DNA of 64,000 nt, from NCBI GenBank assembly GCA_023443745.1, contig JAEZTB010000042.1, positions 620,001-684,000 of the forward strand, read 5' to 3'. The notes beneath the pieces are model-generated. The model was not told where the DNA came from. It did not search any database and saw nothing but the letters and a program-made list of their open reading frames with translations. Both the position numbers and the translations under genes were made by a program. Shown here one piece after another: positions 9,010 to 18,102 of the stretch; position 1 is the first letter of the stretch; every line of letters starts with the position of its first letter. This DNA is from Bacillota bacterium. GTDB lineage: Bacteria; Bacillota; Clostridia; DSM-8532.

Positions 9010-9038
9010 TTGACAAATGAGAAAAAGTCGTCTACAAT
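9010..9038 (+). promoter_or_regulatory. Sigma-A promoter of the GH3-GH94 genes
   Basis: TTGACA (9010-9015) and TACAAT (9033-9038) are separated by 17 nt, again near consensus. It points away from the importer promoter. The right operator lies 19 nt beyond the -10 box. Confidence 0.8.
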
Positions 9039-9057
9039 GTGGTTGTTGTTATATTAT

Positions 9058-9073
9058 ATAGAAACGTTTTCAT
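9058..9073. promoter_or_regulatory. LacI-type operator, right copy
   Basis: ATAGAAACGTTTTCAT carries the same core as the left copy in opposite orientation. It lies in the 5' untranslated region of GH3 and is best explained as a binding site for the LacI protein encoded at 14796-15827; CcpA binding to a cre-like site is the alternative. Confidence 0.72.
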
Positions 9074-9142
9074 ACTTGAAAACACTGTGATTTGAAGATT
9101 ATCTTAACATTATTTTTTACGTTTTTCAGGGAGGAATAGCTC

Positions 9143-11311
9143 ATGACATCCGGTCAATTGACCGCACTATTAAAAAAAATGACTAATAAACAAAAACTGG
9201 CGCAGCTTACACAGTTAAATCCGATTTGCTTCGGCTTTGATTGCATTACTCCTTTAACCGGTCCTGACTTTGGTCTTCGCATGCCCGACGATGCCCGGAT
9301 ATCGGTTGGCAGTGTACTGAACTGTGAAAATGCAGCAGATATGCGGCGCATACAAAGAGAACATTTGGAAAGAGACCCCCATCATATTCCGCTTTTATTT
9401 ATGGCAGATATCATCCATGGATTTAAGACGATCTTTCCTATTCCACTGGCCCTGGGCTGCAGCTTTTCTCCCGATAACATGCGTGAATCTGCCTCCATTG
9501 CAGCAAAAGAAAGCGCTGCATCAGGTGTTCATGTTACCTTTTCTCCCATGGCAGACCTTGTTCGCGATCCACGATGGGGCAGAGTAATGGAATCCACAGG
9601 CGAAGACCCCTATCTCAATTCCCTGATGAGCGCGGCAGCTGTTTATGGCTATCAGGGCGATAATCCTGCAAAAGACGGCAAGCTGGCCTCCTGTGTCAAG
9701 CATTTTGCTGCTTATGGCATTCCCGAAGGAGGACGCGAGTATAATACCGTGGACTTGTCAGACGGAGTTTTACAGGATGTGTTTTTATCTTCCTATCAAG
9801 CTGCTTTGCATGCAGGAGCCAGAATGGTCATGACGTCTTTTAATATCGTCAACCGTATTCCCGCTACCGCAAACAAGAAACTGTTGCGGGATTTACTTCG
9901 CAGAGAATGGAATTTTGACGGTGTAATCATTTCCGATTATAATTCGGTAGGCGAATTGCTGTATCACGGGGTTGCGCAAAACGGTGCCGAAGCAGCAGAA
10001 AAAAGCCTTGCTGCCGGGGTGGACATCGAAATGATGTCTACCCATTATATTGAAAATATAGAGCAGTTGATCGAGACCGGCATCATTTCTCAGCCCCTTT
10101 TAGATGAGGCTGTGTTACGTGTACTGACCCTAAAGAATGATTTGGGCTTGTTTGAGAATCCGTACAAGGATGCAGATGAGGACGAAGAACGAAGAATACA
10201 TCTTTGTGATGAGCACAGGGCCGAAGCCCGACGTATTGCACAGCAATGTGCGGTATTGCTAAAGAATGAGAAGGCTTTGCCCTTGGGAAAAAGTAAAAAA
10301 ATCGGACTTGCAGGGCCTTTTGCCTGCTCCCGTCATGTACTGGGCGGCTGGTCTGCCGGCAGCAAAGAGGGCGTTTCCATCTACGAGGGCTTGCTGGAAA
10401 AACTGGTCCCAGAGAATATTGTTCTTGGTGCCACGACAGAGCTGGGGAGCCTGTTGGAGGGCATGAAAGATATACCTGCTCCTGAAAGTACACTTATTGA
10501 GCATTTTAAGGACTGCGAAACTGTTATTGTGGCTGTAGGTGAAAATCAAATGGATACAGGCGAGGGCGCAAGCAAAACAAATTTGCGTCTTTCTCCCAAT
10601 CAGGAGCTTCTGATTCACCGGCTTAAGGCCGCAGGTAAAAAAATCGTCACGATCCTTTTCAGTGGCAGGCCCTTGGAGATTTCCCCCATTGTTTCAGCTT
10701 CGGACGCCATTTTACAGGCGTGGTTCCTCGGTACCGAATCCGGCCATGCGCTCGCTGACCTGCTTGTGGGTGATGCAAATCCATCAGGCAAGCTGTCCAT
10801 GAGCTTTCCCGTTAGTGTGGGACAAATTCCCGTCTATTACAATCGCAACAGCACCGGTCGCCCCGCCATTCAAGGAAATACCGGGAGGTATGTCTCCCGA
10901 TACCTGGACTGTTCAGTGGCGCCGCTCTATTGCTTTGGCCACGGCCTTAGCTATTCTGAGTATTATTATCGCGACCTGACGGTATCAACACAGCAGGGAG
11001 TAAGCGTCAGTGTGGTGGTAGAAAACCGTTCAAAGGTAGACGGCACAGAAACCGTACAGTTCTATATCCGAGATCTGGCTGCCGGTGTCGTACGACCCAT
11101 CCAGGAGCTAAAAGCTTTTCAGAAGATACATTTGGCTCCGGGCGAAAGCAGGACTGTTACCTTCATGCTTACACAGGACATGCTGACCTTTTACGGAGCA
11201 GAGGGTCCTATATTCGAGCCCGGTGAGTTTGAACTGATGATTGGCTCAAGCTCCGCCCAGGTACTGTCTGCCAAATTGTATATCGATGAAGATCTTTTGA
11301 AAACCACCTAA
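9143..11311 (+). CDS. GH3 family beta-glucosidase (BglX-like)
   Basis: 722 residues without a signal peptide, so the enzyme acts on imported oligosaccharides. The GH3 N-terminal barrel is marked by KHFAAYG (about 186) and the nucleophile motif VIISDYNS with Asp265. The alpha/beta sandwich domain and a C-terminal fibronectin-like domain (about 640-720, APGESRTVTF) complete the usual three-domain length. It should release glucose (or a related sugar) from the non-reducing end of beta-linked oligosaccharides. GGAGG lies 8 nt before the start. In Listeria a GH3 enzyme acting on sophorose is the neighbour of the 1,2-beta-oligoglucan phosphorylase; the same partner follows here after 13 nt. Confidence 0.92.
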   Translation: MTSGQLTALLKKMTNKQKLAQLTQLNPICFGFDCITPLTGPDFGLRMPDDARISVGSVLNCENAADMRRIQREHLERDPHHIPLLFMADIIHGFKTIFPIPLALGCSFSPDNMRESASIAAKESAASGVHVTFSPMADLVRDPRWGRVMESTGEDPYLNSLMSAAAVYGYQGDNPAKDGKLASCVKHFAAYGIPEGGREYNTVDLSDGVLQDVFLSSYQAALHAGARMVMTSFNIVNRIPATANKKLLRDLLRREWNFDGVIISDYNSVGELLYHGVAQNGAEAAEKSLAAGVDIEMMSTHYIENIEQLIETGIISQPLLDEAVLRVLTLKNDLGLFENPYKDADEDEERRIHLCDEHRAEARRIAQQCAVLLKNEKALPLGKSKKIGLAGPFACSRHVLGGWSAGSKEGVSIYEGLLEKLVPENIVLGATTELGSLLEGMKDIPAPESTLIEHFKDCETVIVAVGENQMDTGEGASKTNLRLSPNQELLIHRLKAAGKKIVTILFSGRPLEISPIVSASDAILQAWFLGTESGHALADLLVGDANPSGKLSMSFPVSVGQIPVYYNRNSTGRPAIQGNTGRYVSRYLDCSVAPLYCFGHGLSYSEYYYRDLTVSTQQGVSVSVVVENRSKVDGTETVQFYIRDLAAGVVRPIQELKAFQKIHLAPGESRTVTFMLTQDMLTFYGAEGPIFEPGEFELMIGSSSAQVLSAKLYIDEDLLKTT

Positions 11312-11324
11312 GAAGGAGTCCACC

Positions 11325-14300
11325 ATGATACTGAAACACACACCGGGTACACTTAAATTTGAACGTCAGGACAGCTGCTTTACCTTTCTGCCGTCAGGCG
11401 ATATTTATACCTTTACTCACCATAACCTGCTGGTAAACGATTTTATCGGCAGCCTTTTGGAAGGCTCGGCCAACAATATCTGGCTGCGTATCTACAGAAA
11501 AGACGGGTTGCGCTCTTTTCCCCTTTTGGGCATTTCTTCAGGCTCGATGGTCGCAAAAAGTGCGAACGGCTTACGCTATACCGGAGCAATAGAAGGTGTT
11601 TCTTATGCCGTCACCTTCACTGCGGATTCCGGTTTATGGTTCTGGAACGTGGAGCTTTTCGGCAGTGGAGAAACCGTGGATATCGTATACGGTCAGGATG
11701 TGGGCCTCGCGGAAATGGAGGCTGTTCTTGAAAATGAGTTGTATGTGGCACAGTATCTTGGCCATACTGTTTTAGAAAATGAGCATGGTTATGTGATCTG
11801 CTCTCGTCAGAACATAGCCCAGAATACCTGCTTCCCTTATTTACAGCAGGGCATGCTTAAAGGGAAAGCCGTAGCTTATTCCACTGACGGTGTGCAATTT
11901 TTCGGCACTTCCTACAAAGCCACAAATAGGCCCGAAGCACTGTCCCAGGATCTTGCCTGCCGCAACCTGCAGTTTGAATGCAGTTATATTGCTTTGCAGA
12001 GTGAAAAGATTTCATTGTCAGGTTCACATTCGTTTGTTTTCTATGGTTGCGTCAAAGCAGACCACAAAGCTGCAGTTACGGAAATTGAATATACAAAGGA
12101 TATTGAAACTGCCTTTGGGAAGCTTTGCAAAGAAGCTTCCTATACGACACTGCCTTCAGTGCAGATAAAAAAAGACTTCGGTGCACCCTATGTTTCCCCC
12201 CAATGGGACGAGGCACATATTGCGAAGCGTTACCCCGAACGCCGTCTGGAAGAGCGCAGTGACACCAGCCTGCTCTCCTTTTTTACACCACAGCACGCAC
12301 ATGTTGTGTTACAGCAGAAGGAGCTTATGGTGGAACGGCCCCACGGCAATATCATCACCACTCAGATGAATTCGGAAAGAGTTGATAACAACTTAATCAC
12401 CTCCACCAACACTATTTACGGTCTGTTCAACGGACAGACTGTTATTGGCAATACCTCAAAGCATAAGCTGCTTTCCACACCCAGAGGCCTATTAAACATT
12501 CTCAAGAACAGCGGTCAACGGCTCTGGATACGAATTGACGGCACTTATCGCCTGCTCACCCTGCCAGTCCTGTTTGAAATGGGTATGAATTATTCCCGCT
12601 GGTTCTATGATTTACACGACGACGTGATTGTGATTACCTCCTTTGCCACAGCCAAGAGCACAGAGATTTTACTGGAGGTTGCAAGCGAGAATGGCAAAAA
12701 ATACGACTTTATCGTAACCAACCAGCTTGTGATGGGCTATCATGAATTTAACAACGACATCGCTGCGGAAATGCTAGAAGGTGTGTTACGCCTGCGTCCT
12801 GACAATGAGGCGTGGGAAAGCAGTCCCTATCCCGCCCTTCATTACGATATACAGTTACCCGGCACCGCCTACACAATAAGTGACGACGGTATCTTCTTTG
12901 AAGGCGGGGCAAAACAAAACGGTACCCTACTGACAATCAGTGTTTTTCAGCAATCAGCATTTCAGGTCAATATCCGTGGCGCACTGGATGAGGATGCCGT
13001 GATGCAGCTTCCGCTTAGAAGCTTTGAAGCAGAAAAGCAGCAGTATCTGTCTTTTTACGCAAGGCTGATGGCCGGTTTTGCTCTGGAGAAAAGCGGCTAT
13101 GGCCGCAATGAGGTGGAAAAGCTGAACGAAGTTGCCTGGTGGTATACCCATAATGCCATGGTACACTTTTCAGTACCCCATGGCCTTGAGCAGTCCGGCG
13201 GTGCCGCATGGGGCACCCGTGACATCAGTCAGGGTCCCATGGAATTCTTTTTTGCGACACAAAATTATAAGCTGGCCCGCAGTGTGCTTCTCAACGTGTT
13301 TGCACATCAGTCCGCAGTTACCGGTGAATGGCCTCAATGGTTTATGTTCGACAAATATACGGATGACATGGGCGAATGTCACGGAGATGTTGTTTTCTGG
13401 CCGTTGAAATGCGTCGGAAATTATCTGGAAGCCACAGGCGATATAAGCATTTTAGAGGAAGTCATGCCCTATTCACATGCAAAAAGTAAAATATCGGGCA
13501 CATTGCTTAAGCACATCAAAACCGCCGTTTCGACTATTGAAACCCGTTTTCTTGATGGTACCGCACTCATTTCTTATGCGGGCGGCGACTGGGATGATAC
13601 ACTGCAGCCTGCCAACGAGGAGCTTAAGCAGTGCCTCGTCAGCTCATGGACGCAAGCCCTGGCCTATCAGGTGCTGTCCTTGCTCAGCCGAACGTTGGCG
13701 GAAGTGGATCCTTCTTTTGCAAGTCATCTTGGAGAGCTTGCCCGGCAAATAAAGGCTGCTTTCGAAAGATATCTGATCATTGATGGTGTCATTGCCGGAT
13801 TCATATACCGTACCCCGGACGGCACATTTTTACCTATGCTGCATCCTAAGGACGACAAAACAGGCATGCGCTTGCGTTTATTGCCTATGACACGCAGTAT
13901 ACTCGCAAATATTGTGGACTTCAAACAAGCCGCTCACAACGTGCAGTTGATTGAGCAGCATCTGCATTGTCCTGACGGTGTTCGGCTGATGGACCGTCCG
14001 GCACCCTACAAAGGCGGTGTCAGCTCTCTGTTCCGTCGTGCGGAGCAGGCTGCAAACGTGGGACGTGAAATCAGCCTGCAATACACCCACGCGCATATTC
14101 GTTATATTGAGGCTATGTGCCACTTTGGCAGGCCCCAAGCAGCATGGAAGGCACTATTTGAAGTCAATCCCGTCAATCTGCAGGAAGCTGTGCCCAACGC
14201 ATTGCCAAGGCAGAGCAATATGTATTTCAGCAGTTCTGAGGGAGCCTTCTACGACCGGTATGAATATGACCGTGACTTTGACAAATTAAGCACCGGCGGC

Positions 14301-14666
14301 ATTTCTGTCAAAGGCGGCTGGCGGCTTTATTCCAGCGGGCCCGGTATCTATTTGCATCAACTGATTGCCGGTGTGCTGGGTATCCGATTTGAAGGCAAAT
14401 ATCTGGTTATCGATCCGGTTCTGCCGCAAGAGATGGATGGCCTGCGGTTCCGTTTTTGCTGCTTTGGCATAATGCATACCTTTGTATATCACATCACGCA
14501 GGCTATGAAGCGACAGCTGCGCGTGCTACAGAACGGGCAAGAACTGCTGCTGGCAACCAGCAACAATCCGTTCCGTTCAGGCGGTGTGCTGCTTGACAGC
14601 AATCTGCTGGATAAAAGCTGTGAGGAAATTCACATCATGCTGGAAGTGCCGGATGCTTATTACTAA
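11325..14666 (+). CDS. GH94-like phosphorylase, probable 1,2-beta-oligoglucan (sophoro-oligosaccharide) phosphorylase
   Basis: A very long cytosolic enzyme (1113 residues). The N-terminal ~600 residues are beta-sandwich-like; the C-terminal half is an (alpha/alpha)6 barrel with motifs of the GH94 long form: GLEQSGGAAWGTRDISQGP, TGEWPQWFMFD, GDVVFWPLK and YAGGDWDDTLQPAN. Family members cleave beta-glucosidic bonds with phosphate to give glucose 1-phosphate and a shortened chain. The length, the GH3 partner, the LacI gene downstream and the nearby three-gene importer match the locus of the Listeria 1,2-beta-oligoglucan phosphorylase, which is why I suggest that substrate. Cellobionic acid and other GH94 phosphorylases are shorter (about 800). 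AAGGAG precedes the start. Confidence 0.75.
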   Translation: MILKHTPGTLKFERQDSCFTFLPSGDIYTFTHHNLLVNDFIGSLLEGSANNIWLRIYRKDGLRSFPLLGISSGSMVAKSANGLRYTGAIEGVSYAVTFTADSGLWFWNVELFGSGETVDIVYGQDVGLAEMEAVLENELYVAQYLGHTVLENEHGYVICSRQNIAQNTCFPYLQQGMLKGKAVAYSTDGVQFFGTSYKATNRPEALSQDLACRNLQFECSYIALQSEKISLSGSHSFVFYGCVKADHKAAVTEIEYTKDIETAFGKLCKEASYTTLPSVQIKKDFGAPYVSPQWDEAHIAKRYPERRLEERSDTSLLSFFTPQHAHVVLQQKELMVERPHGNIITTQMNSERVDNNLITSTNTIYGLFNGQTVIGNTSKHKLLSTPRGLLNILKNSGQRLWIRIDGTYRLLTLPVLFEMGMNYSRWFYDLHDDVIVITSFATAKSTEILLEVASENGKKYDFIVTNQLVMGYHEFNNDIAAEMLEGVLRLRPDNEAWESSPYPALHYDIQLPGTAYTISDDGIFFEGGAKQNGTLLTISVFQQSAFQVNIRGALDEDAVMQLPLRSFEAEKQQYLSFYARLMAGFALEKSGYGRNEVEKLNEVAWWYTHNAMVHFSVPHGLEQSGGAAWGTRDISQGPMEFFFATQNYKLARSVLLNVFAHQSAVTGEWPQWFMFDKYTDDMGECHGDVVFWPLKCVGNYLEATGDISILEEVMPYSHAKSKISGTLLKHIKTAVSTIETRFLDGTALISYAGGDWDDTLQPANEELKQCLVSSWTQALAYQVLSLLSRTLAEVDPSFASHLGELARQIKAAFERYLIIDGVIAGFIYRTPDGTFLPMLHPKDDKTGMRLRLLPMTRSILANIVDFKQAAHNVQLIEQHLHCPDGVRLMDRPAPYKGGVSSLFRRAEQAANVGREISLQYTHAHIRYIEAMCHFGRPQAAWKALFEVNPVNLQEAVPNALPRQSNMYFSSSEGAFYDRYEYDRDFDKLSTGGISVKGGWRLYSSGPGIYLHQLIAGVLGIRFEGKYLVIDPVLPQEMDGLRFRFCCFGIMHTFVYHITQAMKRQLRVLQNGQELLLATSNNPFRSGGVLLDSNLLDKSCEEIHIMLEVPDAYY

Positions 14667-14685
14667 GCCTTGTGCGGGCATGCAT

Positions 14686-14714
14686 TTGACTTGAACGGGT
14701 CGTAAATGTATGAT
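14686..14714 (+). promoter_or_regulatory. Sigma-A promoter of the lacI-type gene
   Basis: TTGACT (14686-14691) and TATGAT (14709-14714) with a 17-nt spacer lie 82 nt before the regulator start. The regulator can thus be made independently of the GH3-GH94 genes. I see no copy of the AAACGTTT operator here. Confidence 0.65.
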
Positions 14715-14795
14715 TAAAGTAGCACAAAGCGGCTCGACCCATAGATTAAACGCTGTACAGAACAGTGAAGGATTCGGAACAGGTTAGGAGAAAGA

Positions 14796-15827
14796 ATGGG
14801 CATAACAATCAAGGACATCGCTAAAAAGTCCGGTGTAAGTATTTCCACCGTATCCCGTGTTATCAATAATACAGGATACGTCAGCGACGACGTGCGTCAA
14901 AAAGTGATGAAGGTGGTTCGGGATTATAACTATATCCCCAACACCAGTGCCCGTAATCTGAAAAGCAATGATTCCAAAAATATTGCATTACTTGTGAAAG
15001 GCATTACAAACCCGTTCTTTAACAAAATGATACGCGTGATAGAAGAAAAAGCCGCTTTGCGTGGCTACCCGTTGTTTATTCAAAATGTTGACGATCATGA
15101 CAGTGAGATGGATATGGCAATCCGTGAAGCACGGGATCGCAATTTGTGCGGTGTCATTCTGATGGGTGGTACGTTTGGATATTCTGAGGAACGCTTCCGT
15201 CAGCTTGGCATCCCCTGCGTACTGGTAACCGTATCTGCCAGTGACGAAATCTCCAAGGATCTGTACTCCAGCGTAAAAATTGATGATGAAAAAGAGGGCT
15301 ATCGCGCCACAGACTATCTCATTTCTCTGGGGCATAAGCGCATCGGCTTTATATATGACCCGCCGACAGATCGCCTCACACCCAACCGTTTACGTTTTAT
15401 GGGGTATCAGCGTGCCCTTGCCGAGCATGGTATCCCCTTTGAGCCTGGGCTGGTAGCAGATAATACCAATGCACCGTTCCATTCAGGCTACCTCGCCGGC
15501 TTCAACGCCATGAAGCAGCTTCATGGCCGCAACCCCGACATGACCGCTGTATTCGCTTTTGCCGACGTGTTGGCCCTCGGTGCTGCCAAAGCTGCATTCT
15601 CCATGGGACTTCGCGTTCCGGATGATATTTCGATAGTTGGTTTTGACGGTATCGAGGCCGGAGAATTTTATCAGCCGTCATTGGATACCATTTATCAGCC
15701 CGCAAACGATATGGCACTTTCCAGCATTGAATTCCTGTTCGATATGCTACAGGGCGGCAAGGCCCAGCACTTAATTTTTGACGCCGTGTTAACCAAGCGA
15801 GGGTCCTGCCGGCCTGCGAAAAAGTGA
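14796..15827 (+). CDS. LacI-family transcriptional regulator
   Basis: 343 residues. The N-terminal helix-turn-helix (TIKDIAKKSGVSISTVSRVI, 4-23) and hinge (PNTSARNL) are followed by a periplasmic-binding-protein-like effector domain (IALLVKGITNPFF onward) of full length. It should repress the importer operon and GH3-GH94 by binding the two AAACGTTT operators in the divergent promoter region, and release them on binding a pathway sugar. It has its own promoter and ends in a strong terminator. GGAGA lies upstream of the start. Confidence 0.93.
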   Translation: MGITIKDIAKKSGVSISTVSRVINNTGYVSDDVRQKVMKVVRDYNYIPNTSARNLKSNDSKNIALLVKGITNPFFNKMIRVIEEKAALRGYPLFIQNVDDHDSEMDMAIREARDRNLCGVILMGGTFGYSEERFRQLGIPCVLVTVSASDEISKDLYSSVKIDDEKEGYRATDYLISLGHKRIGFIYDPPTDRLTPNRLRFMGYQRALAEHGIPFEPGLVADNTNAPFHSGYLAGFNAMKQLHGRNPDMTAVFAFADVLALGAAKAAFSMGLRVPDDISIVGFDGIEAGEFYQPSLDTIYQPANDMALSSIEFLFDMLQGGKAQHLIFDAVLTKRGSCRPAKK

Positions 15828-15860
15828 TCAAAGGGTTTTTATTGTGACTAAAACAAGATT

Positions 15861-15895
15861 CTGGTGAGCGAACAACTCATCAGTTTCTTTTTTTT
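15861..15895 (+). terminator. Rho-independent terminator after the LacI gene
   Basis: CTGGTGAG and CTCATCAG pair (one G-U) around a 7-nt loop, followed by TTTCTTTTTTT. The gene-free stretch 15828-16133 otherwise holds only the next promoter and its operator. Confidence 0.85.
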
Positions 15896-16039
15896 ACACT
15901 TAAAAGAGACCTTCATCTGATCCTATCCTTTGAAAGCCGACGTGCCCTTAATTGGCATACCGGAACCTTACCCCTCATCAGACAGAAAATCGTATCCAGA
16001 TAGGCTCAATTAGGCAAAATAGAAAATTTTTCTTAGATA

Positions 16040-16068
16040 TTGCATTCGTTTTTTGTGTATGTTATATT
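16040..16068 (+). promoter_or_regulatory. Sigma-A promoter of the ROK-regulator operon
   Basis: TTGCAT (16040-16045) and TATATT (16063-16068) are 17 nt apart, 66 nt before the regulator start. A perfect palindrome begins 10 nt after the -10 box. Confidence 0.65.
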
Positions 16069-16078
16069 CATCTTGTAC

Positions 16079-16099
16079 TTATTTCGAAGTCCGAAATAA
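16079..16099. promoter_or_regulatory. Palindromic operator TTATTTCG-AAGTC-CGAAATAA
   Basis: Perfect 8-bp arms around 5 nt, placed over the expected transcription start. ROK-family repressors such as XylR and NagC use A/T-rich palindromes of this kind, so autoregulation by the next gene is likely. Confidence 0.7.
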
Positions 16100-16133
16100 C
16101 TTGATCTGATTTGGAACAGTAAGGAAGGTATCT

Positions 16134-17213
16134 ATGAAAAAAGTTGGGCTACAAGATATTAAAAAGCAAAACCGTCAGGTGATTATGCGCTCAATTTTGG
16201 AGCATGGTTCCCTTTCACGGATTGAAATTGCTCAATACACCCAACTGTCACCAAGCACTGTAACAGTACTTGTCAACGAAATTATTGAAGACGGTTTGCT
16301 TATTGAATCAGGAACATCGGCTTCCACAGGAGGGCGCAAACGAGTTGAGCTTTCCGTCAATGGCGATTTTGGCGATATTTGCGTTGTGGATATTAGTCGT
16401 AAGCGATCCACTCTTCATATCTATGACATGAACCTTCATGAGCAATCCACCATTGCTTTGTCCAACCGCTATATTTCAGGCAATGACTTGTTTATCGCTA
16501 TAACCTCGGCTGTGCTTACCCATTATGGCGTGGAGGAATGCCGTAAAAAGAAATTGCAGGGGTTTGGCCTGTTGTTCCAGGAGGATATTCAAGCCAGCGA
16601 GTGCAATGTTATGTATTCAACATCTCTTTCCTCTGCCAGTATTTCGTTGAAGGAAGCACTTGTCACCCAGTTCCGTACAACCGTTGTTGAGGATCATACC
16701 AGCTCCTATTCGCTTTTCGCGGCTTTGGATACATCGGACAAAACCAAACACAATAGTGCTCATATCACCATCGGCAACAGTATTTTGGCAAGTATCACCA
16801 TTCAGGGTAAACCTGTGCCGTTAAAAAGCGGAAGATTTTCTGATATCACACCCCTTTTACATAACATAGGCAATGACATCCCTCAGCTTCCCTTGCTGGA
16901 AGCTCTGTGTAAAAAAGAGCCCTGCCCCTCCGAAAAAGCGCTGACTCCCCCTCAAAGTCGGCTGTTATCAGCCTTTTCCAAACAAATCTCATCCATCATT
17001 ACTTTGCTTTGTACTTTATTTCCGTTGGATATCATTTTTCTTTCAGGAAATATTACTAAAGTAGGCGGTTTCATGGGAACGGTGAGAGAAATGACCAGTG
17101 AAAATATGGCACCTGCTCCCTCTCCAGACATTCAGGTTTTGGACGCCTTTCAGCAGCCAATTTCAAATTTATTGGCCGAAAAAATACGCAAAAGCGTGCT
17201 CTGCACCCATTAG
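16134..17213 (+). CDS. ROK-family (NagC/XylR-like) transcriptional regulator with degenerate kinase domain
   Basis: 359 residues. The N-terminal winged helix (NRQVIMRSILEHGSLSRIEI, then SPSTVTVLVNEIIEDGL) is typical of ROK repressors and is followed by the STGGRKR linker. The C-terminal ROK domain keeps its length, but the usual ATP-site DxGxT is replaced (VVDISRKRSTLHIYD) and I see no cysteine-rich CxCGxxGC zinc motif. It is therefore unlikely to be a sugar kinase, and its effector is unknown. It begins the operon that carries the TIM-barrel, transporter, HyuA-like and FAD genes and probably controls it through the palindrome at 16079-16099. Confidence 0.85.
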   Translation: MKKVGLQDIKKQNRQVIMRSILEHGSLSRIEIAQYTQLSPSTVTVLVNEIIEDGLLIESGTSASTGGRKRVELSVNGDFGDICVVDISRKRSTLHIYDMNLHEQSTIALSNRYISGNDLFIAITSAVLTHYGVEECRKKKLQGFGLLFQEDIQASECNVMYSTSLSSASISLKEALVTQFRTTVVEDHTSSYSLFAALDTSDKTKHNSAHITIGNSILASITIQGKPVPLKSGRFSDITPLLHNIGNDIPQLPLLEALCKKEPCPSEKALTPPQSRLLSAFSKQISSIITLLCTLFPLDIIFLSGNITKVGGFMGTVREMTSENMAPAPSPDIQVLDAFQQPISNLLAEKIRKSVLCTH

Positions 17214-17223
17214 CGTGTTAAAA

Positions 17224-17321
17224 GGGACTTAAAACATTGCTTCCGTTTTTTAGCGTGGGCCCTTCGTGGCATTCACGCTGGGCGTAGCGCTATCTTTAGC
17301 GGAAGTTATGTTAACCGTCCC
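17224..17321 (+). repeat. 98-nt imperfect long palindrome / structured leader
   Basis: Three arm pairs nest around a centre: GGGAC (17224) with GTCCC (17317), AACAT (17233) with ATGTT (17308), and CTTCCG (17240) with CGGAAG (17300). Inside is a second stem AGCGTG (17252) with CACGCT (17274). The whole element fills the gap between the ROK gene and the TIM-barrel gene. It could be a folded mRNA leader, a processing site or a small miniature-transposon-like palindrome. I match it to no known riboswitch. Confidence 0.6.
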
Positions 17322-17344
17322 TAAATAAAAGGAGATGAAAAAGC

Positions 17345-18040
17345 ATGACTTTTTTGGAAACGGTAACACAAAAACCTTTTTCCCTTATTGTCAGTTTGCC
17401 ATCCAATCGTTTGGACCTGGCACAGGCCGCTTTAGAAGGCGGTGCCGACGCAGTCAAGGTACATTGCAATGTATGGCACAGGGCGAGCGGACACACCTTT
17501 GGCACGTTCAAAGAAAACGAATCATTTTTACTGGAGCTGGTCAAGCTCTGCGGAAATGTTCCCGTCGGGCTTGTTCCGGGTGCCGATGAAGCTTTCATTA
17601 CAAACGAAGAACGACTGGAAGCCGAAAAGCTGGGTATTGGCTTTTTCTCATCGTATATCCACCATTTGCCCAGCTACATGATGGAAAGCAAGCATCTTAC
17701 GAAAATGGTCGCCATTGGTCATTCTTATCCATACCATATGCTGGATGCTGTGACATCATCCCCAATTGAAGTGCTTGAATGCAGTATTCAGCCCGGTGAA
17801 GCCTATGGCTCTCCGCTAAACTTCGGGGATGTACTTCAATATCAGTATTTGGCCACCCATGTTAAACAACCCACCGTCATTCCTACACAGAAGCATATTC
17901 TACCCGGCGAAGTCAAACATCTCTATGAGGCTGGCTGTAAAGCCGTCATGATTGGTGCCATTGTAATGGGTAAAGAACCCACCCCTTCCAGTGTCAAAGC
18001 CTCTACCCTGTCCTATCGTGAAGCCATTGAGTCCTTTTAA
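17345..18040 (+). CDS. TIM-barrel protein of unknown function
   Basis: 231 residues, cytosolic. Repeated strand-helix units (FSLIVSLPS, AALEGGADAVKVH, VPVGLVPG, LGIGFFSS, VEVLECSIQPG-like, GCKAVMIGAIVMG) suggest a (beta/alpha)8 barrel. The late GAIVMG strand resembles the phosphate-binding end of NanE- or TrpC-like barrels. I cannot assign a reaction; an aldolase, epimerase or isomerase on a phosphorylated or carboxylated intermediate is possible. AAGGAG precedes the start. It is the second gene of the HyuA-like operon, 131 nt after the ROK gene and separated from it by a long palindrome. Confidence 0.6.
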   Translation: MTFLETVTQKPFSLIVSLPSNRLDLAQAALEGGADAVKVHCNVWHRASGHTFGTFKENESFLLELVKLCGNVPVGLVPGADEAFITNEERLEAEKLGIGFFSSYIHHLPSYMMESKHLTKMVAIGHSYPYHMLDAVTSSPIEVLECSIQPGEAYGSPLNFGDVLQYQYLATHVKQPTVIPTQKHILPGEVKHLYEAGCKAVMIGAIVMGKEPTPSSVKASTLSYREAIESF

Positions 18041-18102
18041 AGGTCCTTAACCGCGTATGCGGTAAAAATATGGGGGTGACCCTCACAAAAAGGAGAATGA
18101 TT

